NCBI GenBank assembly: GCA_038501625.1 | Contig: JAZAYU010000001.1 | Location: forward strand, 1,302,001-1,366,000 | Reading direction: 5' to 3' | Length of the DNA stretch: 64,000 nucleotides | Origin: Corbicula japonica | Lineage: Eukaryota; Mollusca; Bivalvia; Venerida; Cyrenidae | In this document: positions 57,564-64,000 of the stretch, in pieces | How the letters are laid out: each line of letters starts with the position of its first letter | Numbering within the stretch: position 1 is the stretch's first letter | Notes under the pieces: generated by a model | Databases searched by the model: none | What the model was told of the DNA's origin: nothing | Seen by the model: only the letters and a program-made list of their open reading frames with translations | Position numbers and translations under genes: made by a program

Positions 57564-57711
57564 TGGGCTGAAGGTTAAAAACTGAGATTGGAAACCAGTC
57601 TCAAATTTTAATCATCTGATTGGCTGAAATTGCGACTGTTCGACATTTCAGCCTATCAGATGCTTGAGATTTGAGACTAGTTTCCATTCTCAGTTTTATA
57701 ACCTTGGGCAC
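57564..57711. mobile_element. Foldback hairpin family, complete (type B)
   Basis: GAAGGTTAAAAACTGAGATT to CTCAGTTTTATAACCTTGGG with a central GATTGGCTGAAATTGCGACT. Confidence 0.88.
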
Positions 57712-57989
57712 ATATTTCTTAAATTAACTTCGCGAACCCTTAAGATTAGTTCCGAATTAAGTTCTCTAGCCGGCATTTAATATGAATAAGAAGATGGTTT
57801 TGCTTGTATGAAATTATATTTATGCCAAAAGTAATTGCTCGTACATTGACCTTAACTGTATGCAAGAAACAATTAGGTGACATAAAACTCCGCGTGAAAA
57901 AAGATGCATTCATCACATAAATCAAACAATATATTTAATATTTCCACTTTGACAAAAAACCCTCTAAAACAAGTGAAAGATAATAGCCA

Positions 57990-58200
57990 TTGACACACTT
58001 TATTGCGTGGGCAAACAGTGTAGATCCTGATCAGCCGGCACATCCGAGCCGTCTAATCAATATCTTCCCTGTTCGCTTTTTGATTTATTATGTTATTTCT
58101 TTACAAAAAGAGAACAGCGCAGATCTTGACCAGATCCTGGTGGCACGGATGTTCCGGCTGATCTGGATCTTCACTGGTCGCATACACGTAAAATATGGAG
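57990..58200. mobile_element. MITE with ~40-bp inverted repeats
   Basis: The left motif AGTGTAGATCCTGATCAGCC and the right motif GGCTGATCTGGATCTTCACT are near reverse complements, followed by GGTCGCA on the right and TGCGTGG on the left. Non-coding. I recall similar repeats as common in bivalves, which is memory rather than proof. Confidence 0.65.
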
Positions 58201-58212
58201 TAAATAGATAAT

Positions 58213-58363
58213 CTTGGGCTGAAGGTTATAAAGCTGAGATTGGAAACCAGTCTCAAATCTCAAGCATCTGATTGGCTGAAATGGCGACTGGTCGCCATTT
58301 CAGCCAATCAGATGTTTGAGATTTGAGACTGGTTTCCATGCTCAGTTTTATAACCTTGGGCAC
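58213..58363. mobile_element. Foldback hairpin family, complete (type B)
   Basis: GAAGGTTATAAAGCTGAGAT to CTCAGTTTTATAACCTTGGG, with the centre perfectly palindromic around GGCGACTGGTCGCC. It lies just beyond the MITE at 57990-58200. Confidence 0.9.
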
Positions 58364-58845
58364 TGATGTAGACCCATTAAAGATTGCCTTGCCTCTGGAA
58401 GTGGGTACATATAGCATGAACAATAAACTGAACAACTAAAGAAGTGAACGATTTATGATAATTATTATGTTCTTATTTTGCACGAAGAAATTGACCGGCA
58501 TAATATAAACACGAATTTCCCTGTGTCAGTCGAAATAAGCCGAAATCAATAAGCTTCTGATAAATTAAATAAATCAAAATCTCTATGCGGATATAGACCT
58601 AGTGATTCATTCTATTATGACCACATTGAGAGTGTACAATATACAGCCATGTAATATAAACGGTACTTTTTTAAGAGAACTGAATGGTTGTACATTTGGT
58701 GAATTCTATGAAAAATGAAAATTTGAAGGTTTCCGCTGTTTTATATTTGTAAAATTATGAACGTTCTTTAATGTAAATCAGTGTGAAAGCTTTTAAATTT
58801 ATGTAACACAATCTTGGATAGCACCTTTCTTAGTGTGGCAAAAAG

Positions 58846-59041
58846 TACAGTAAAATTGATCATTTAATTTCGCGAGCACTAATTTTTGCGCAAAAACCGC
58901 AAATGACATTTTCGCGCAGGCAAATTTCGCGCGTGAGATAAAAGACTTTTTTTCAGTTTTCCTGTGTTTTGAATTCACGCGTTATTCCAAGCGCGGTGTA
59001 CGCGAAAATTAAACCTCGCGAAATATAAAGATACGACAGTA
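58846..59041. mobile_element. Short TIR element rich in TCGCG
   Basis: TACAGTAAAATTGATCATTT and AATTTCGCGAG on the left versus CTCGCGAAAT and ACGACAGTA on the right; the interior repeats TTTCGCGC. About 196 bp, non-coding, and CpG-rich compared with its surroundings. Confidence 0.6.
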
Positions 59042-62000
59042 AGCCGCTGGAAGCAATTTTCACCACTTCCCCACTTCATTCTATCAATATTTTCATAAGG
59101 CGTAATAATAATTGACACATGCTCAGTAAGAAGATTATTATTCGCCAAGTATTTTCATTATAAACAGATTTAGTAGTCAGAAATTCTTTGCAGGATCTGT
59201 TCTTTTTCTCAACCTCTAATTTTTCCATTTGGTTAGCAATTCTGGCGAAAGCCAATTAGACCTAATTTCTAACAATCTATCAAGTTTTGGCCAAGAGGGA
59301 TAATAACTATTTTTCCTAGGCGGGGAAGGTATTTCACCATGTTTTCAACGTACACAGTCAATGTTATGATGCTCCGAGAACAATAACAACATAATCGCAA
59401 TATAATAACTGTGCAAAGTTTGCTTAAGATTGGTGTATTTGCAAAGAAAACTACTGTATTTATGTTCAAACAAGAATCCAAGACGAAATTTGCTTGTTTT
59501 GCTCGTACTTGTGTTGGCAAAATCAACACTGTGGGCTATATAGTCCCCAAGAAAAAGTCTTTATGGCCATATTTCTCCGAGAGTTTATGTGGATAATCCT
59601 TGGTTTTTTAATAAAAATTGCATTGTGCAAAAAAGCTGGAATAACTTTTTAATATTAAATATCGTGATTCGTCAGTGTGTTGATTTTTAGCGATTTGTTA
59701 GTATTAAAATGAATGTGCATAATGTTCCAAATGAATTTGTGACCGATGTATAATAATTGTACATGTACAATGTACAAGTGCATATCTTAAAAGATCGGAA
59801 TTGTTGTAAAATTATTTTTCACCCATCCCGTTTCTTAACAAGGACTTGTGGGTGATATATGACTGATAAACCCACAATCAAAATTTTAATTTAAATGAAA
59901 AAAATCGCCTCTTTATCACTACGATACGATTTTATCAAAATTTGTATTACTGGCCGCTCCTGTTGAATTAACAAGACACGCGACATCGCTTTCACCAAAA
60001 TTTCGTTGTTGAAAAGATCTGGTCAAGCAAATTTTAAAGTGAGATATGATCGGTATGCTCATCATCATGTCATCCCAAATCAATTTTCTAAATTTTAATG
60101 GTATTAAACAAACATAATCACTTGTAGGGCCGCAGATAGACAACGTCCGCCGTGTTATACACCCGGACAGGCAGTTCCGTACGATAAACGTATCCGCTCC
60201 TTGTCTGGGTGGTCAGACGCTTTTGTACGAAATAAATTGAATTTTATTCAGATTTTTTGACATGGCATGAATGATTGACGTATACTAGAAAACATGTCCA
60301 TCGTCGGAGTAAAAATAACCGAAAAACAGAAACGATAAAGCATCCGTGAAATTGTGTGTGCAAAGTTTTCTCGTCCGGTACACAGGTGTTGGTTTTCCGC
60401 TCTTCGTCAAAAAACAACACTTTGCTGATTCAGATTAATGCTTATTACACAAAACTGAGCTATTTTATTTCAGTTAAAGTATTCTTCTGTTTTAAGAAAT
60501 CTAAATAATACAGTTTTTAAATGCTATTAAATATTGTTTTCTTCTTTTTAAAACTCGAGCATGGTAATTTTACATCAGCAACGTTTCCGTTGATTTTTAT
60601 CAAATTAAACGCATTGTCATAGACACTAATTTTATGTAAACAGGTTTTCACAATTGACAGGTTTGATATTTATCAAAATTGTTTATCAATTTCATGACTG
60701 AAACAAATTATCGCGTCGGTGATTGCTTTTAAATGTTACGTTATAATCTGTCAAGAACAATTTAAATATGTCGCCGAAAATGTAAATTTGTATGTGAAGG
60801 ACAGGGATAACATCCAATCTCTTTAATACATTATATTCATAATGTGTTTTTTTAAGGAAACTTTCATCATTTCATTTTGAACATTTTTATCATTCTATCC
60901 CAAATTTATTAATGTTAATTTTTGTGTAGGAGAAGAAACATTTTCAGGTAATTTCTGATTTTTTTTAAGAAAGAGAATCAAATGTTAACAAGTCAAAGTA
61001 CAAACTATGTGCCCTAAAAATTTAAATATTGTCCAAATGTGCCGCCAAATAAGGAAAATTTGTTTTTTGAATTTACATCTTAACGCCATATTATATTTAC
61101 AAATAATTTTAAACAGTAGCAAACAACAATAAAAAACAATAGACATATGATATTTTATTATAAATTTTAAGATTTAGTAAATACAATTATTTTAAAATTT
61201 TTAAATAAATGGAACTGCCTTCTGTCAAATAAACAAAAATAACAACAAGAAAACAAAAACAACAACAACAACAATAGTAATAATAATAATAATAACCATT
61301 ATAACCATTTTACACAATAATAATCATTATTTTAATTATAATAAAACACCCAATACAAACAATCAATGATTTTAAATATAAATAAATATATTACGGAATA
61401 TATTATATTAAAAAAAAACTTAAATAAGAGATACTCCCTGGTCGTGGGAAGTCTATCTTTACAGAAAATTGCTTTCTGAGTTAAAAATAAATGTTTTAGT
61501 TCATGACGTTATAAAAGTTTGTTCTGTTTTTTTTATAATACCGTTCTTTTGTGAGGTTTTTAAAGGAAAATGGCTTAAATATAAAAGAAAAAAATGAAAA
61601 CGAATGAACATTTCGTTGTGATTTTTCTAAGTTGGTTATTTCTACGAACATATGCAAAGCATCAGTTGCGACTTGAACATAATTAGACTCATTTGCTGTA
61701 AAATAATTGGTCTCACGTGATGATCAATTATTGGCATTGGCTAAACATCCAACTCATAATCGTTGTCATCTTAAGCGCGAAAGGAACGTAAAATGTTACT
61801 CCCTTAACACGTGGTTACGTACTCAACGAGATTCGCGTTTCCGCGGAGGGAAATGCCAAGTCCCAAGGGACAGCTTTAGAGGGAGTGCGCGTTAGAATTG
61901 CCTTTCGCGTCATTAGCATCCCGCATTGAGATGAAAAGGGGTAATAATCACTACAAGATAGCTTACACTGAATAAAGAAACATTTCCTTATCTTTTGAAA

Positions 62001-62464
62001 TTGAGGATTAAATATTCAAAGCAGTTTTATCAGTAGAACTGTCGGTAAGCAATAAGGCGTTCAAGTGAAGACATAACCACCTACGTCGTGCCAGTTGGAT
62101 GACAGAAAATCAAAGCAGGACTGAATTTATTTAAATAAACTCTAAAACTCTAAACAGGCCGTATCTGCATAGCTATGACATCATGTGTTTGTTTGAATTG
62201 AACCGAGGATTTTCAGAAATTATCAGTTATATGCATGCCTGATAAAGCAGTGATTTTAGTAGGTGGTTCGGACACATTCTGGCGCATTAGTTGAGTTTAC
62301 GATGTCGGGATGCGTATTTTTGATATAAATATCTTCAAATACAAATTTAAAAGTATTTAAAAGTGAAACAGGAGCAGTTGGTATAACTAGAATTTGGTCT
62401 ACTCATACTGCATGCTAAGGGCTGGGTCGGTGGATCTATGCATAAGCTTAAATAGAATGATCAG
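59042..62464. other. No gene recognised
   Basis: More than 3 kb of strongly AT-rich DNA with frames under 90 codons. Only the short microsatellite at 61248 stands out. Confidence 0.5.
61248..61300 (+). repeat. Short (AAC)n/(AAT)n microsatellite
   Basis: Several ACA/CAA units followed by TAATAATAATAATAA. Confidence 0.75.
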
Positions 62465-62629
62465 TGCCCAAGATCATAAAACTAAATCTGGAGATCAGTC
62501 TCAAATCTCAAGCATCTGATTGGCTGAAATGGCGACTGGTCAGATGCTTGAGATTTGAGACTGATCTCAAAACTTAATAAACTGAGAATGAAGACCAGAC
62601 TTAAATTTCAAGCATCTCATTAGCCGAAA
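62465..62629. mobile_element. Foldback hairpin family, deleted copy plus partial copy (type A)
   Basis: GCCCAAGATCATAAAACTAA through GATTGGCTGAAATGGCGACT, then directly CAGATGCTTGAGATTTGAGA, so the central right arm is lost. A second left arm (ACTGAGAATGAAGACCAGAC) follows and ends at TAGCCGAAAT, where the ATT microsatellite begins. Confidence 0.8.
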
Positions 62630-62660
62630 TTATTATTATTGTTATTATTATTATTATTAC

Positions 62661-62732
<72 letters not shown>

Positions 62733-62733
62733 C
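62629..62733 (+). repeat. (ATT)n microsatellite, about 105 bp
   Basis: About 35 tandem ATT/TTA units with a few interruptions (GTT, ACT near the start; ATC at the end). It starts inside a truncated foldback hairpin. Confidence 0.97.
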
Positions 62734-63245
62734 ATTGTCGTTGTTATAACTTGCTTGATAAAATGCTTGCATGGAGTGGGTGCCGGTTGAAAAAGACAAA
62801 ACTGTTTTGACAAAAAGTGCATGAATATTTTTATTTCCTCTTTGTTAATTTTTATAATGACAACATATTTTTATTTGCAAACGATTTTTCATAATAGTTA
62901 GCCTTATTTATAACTTACTTTTATACTAATGATAATATTTGTAATACAATTCTTTAATAACAAAAATGTTTTCATTTCCGAGGATATTTCACATTTAATT
63001 TTGATAGTCCTTTCTATAACTTATTCTCATAATACTGATGATGTTTTCATAAATTATTTATTCATTTTGATTTTACAAACAAAAATTTTATGTAAGTGCT
63101 TTAATATTTATATTTGTATTTAATATTTTAGATGAAAACACGGTATCGTTAAAGCTGTCGACGATCTAAGTTTGGAGATAACTTTTCTATAACCTTTAGT
63201 TCTTTAAACAGAACCATTGAAAAGTGATATCATAACTTTCATCAG

Positions 63246-63392
63246 GGCCCAAGATCATAAAACTAAGTTTTGAGATCAGTCTCAAATCTCAAGGATCTGA
63301 TTGGCTGAAATGGCGACTGGTCGCCATTTCAGCCAATCAGATGCTTGAGATTTGAGACTGATCTCCAGATTAAGTTTTATGATCTTGGGCAC
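63246..63392. mobile_element. Foldback hairpin family, complete (type A)
   Basis: GCCCAAGATCATAAAACTAA to TTAAGTTTTATGATCTTGGG. The best-preserved type-A copy, about 147 bp, with arms pairing almost end to end. Confidence 0.92.
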
Positions 63393-64000
63393 AGGTACAA
63401 TTTCTTAACACTAATTTCAATTCAAAAACCTGCGTGATATTCCCCTGCCCACCCATTTGACATGGACTCATATTTAGTGAAGAGAATAATTTTTCTTACA
63501 AATAAACGCAAGTGGGTACTCGGGGCGATCTATTCAATGTATGATTAGTTCTTTTCGAGGGTCACTTGAAATTCATACACTTTGTTCCAAAGACTTTTTC
63601 CTGCGGCCATTTGGTTTATTTTCCAACTGTATACTCCATTTAATTTATTCTATTGACACCTTTCGGTATGCTTGACAATTAATTTGTACGCTATTCAACG
63701 CTTGCATGGGCGATACGATATCTTCAGCAGCTGAACGCTGATACGTCAATTTGTTTAGTGGGCGGAGTAAACGTCGAAAGAACTTTCTTGCGGAGCAGAG
63801 AGGAAACTGTAAAAGTCTGGTTGCGTATAAATGGAATATACTTATCTTGTAAAAGTTTTAATAGGGACTAACGAAATTGCGGTGAATTAATTGCACAGTG
63901 AATGACAAGAATAAATGGACAAATGATTGGGAAAACGGAAAAAGACAGTTTCGTCGGTAATTTTCTGGATATGCAGCACAGTGGACTAACACACCGGTAT
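63393..64000. other. No gene recognised
   Basis: Single-copy-looking DNA to the window edge. A gene edge continuing beyond the window cannot be excluded. Confidence 0.4.

Noticed and set aside
62601..62822. Poly-Ile open frame
   Set aside because: Translation of the ATT microsatellite.

Overview
This window looks like AT-rich nuclear DNA from an invertebrate animal, most likely a lophotrochozoan and probably a bivalve mollusc. Supporting signs are eukaryotic tRNA-Asp genes with Pol III terminators, a dense mix of decayed DNA transposons, retroelements and hairpin MITEs, AATAAA poly(A) signals, and repeat types I associate with bivalves from memory. The taxonomic guess is inference; the metazoan assignment is firmer. 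No bacterial operons, CRISPR arrays or phage genes are present.

Layout. 1-12 kb: repeats, including a TIR MITE family carrying CRE (TGACGTCA) motifs, a palindromic TTAAAC/CTATAG array, a tRNA-derived SINE, a LINE relic and hairpin elements. 12-13.7 kb: a broken reverse transcriptase element whose 3' end recurs as truncated copies across the window. 15-18 kb: a Tc1-like MITE and a long inverted repeat with a zinc-finger-like relic. 20.5-23.4 kb: a young non-autonomous LTR retrotransposon with apparently identical 577-bp LTRs, 4-bp target duplication, primer-binding site and polypurine tract, inserted inside an older MITE. 30-31 kb and 42.7-43.4 kb: two minus-strand single-exon genes. 35-38 kb: mariner and Tc1 relics. 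46.0-46.8 kb and 53.6-55.7 kb: two plus-strand single-exon genes. 48.7-51.2 kb: a duplicated tRNA-Asp segment, one copy intact and one with a damaged T-arm. 52-64 kb: more hairpin MITEs, a large ATT microsatellite, and AT-rich DNA without recognised genes.

The most interesting content is the four single-exon genes. They encode low-complexity, charged, probably disordered proteins (325, 237, 266 and 707 aa) that share a short C-terminal signature with invariant Gly, Tyr and Trp (G-x6-Y-x2-W, usually preceded by W-[VIL]-[NK]). They also share subsets of GILK and [RK]VxF motifs, which resemble the SILK and RVxF docking motifs for protein phosphatase 1, and RRxS/SLP motifs. I read them as a local, diverged paralogous family of unknown function, possibly phosphatase-linked scaffold proteins. 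I recognise no named orthologue. The rest of the window is mainly a record of mobile-element activity.
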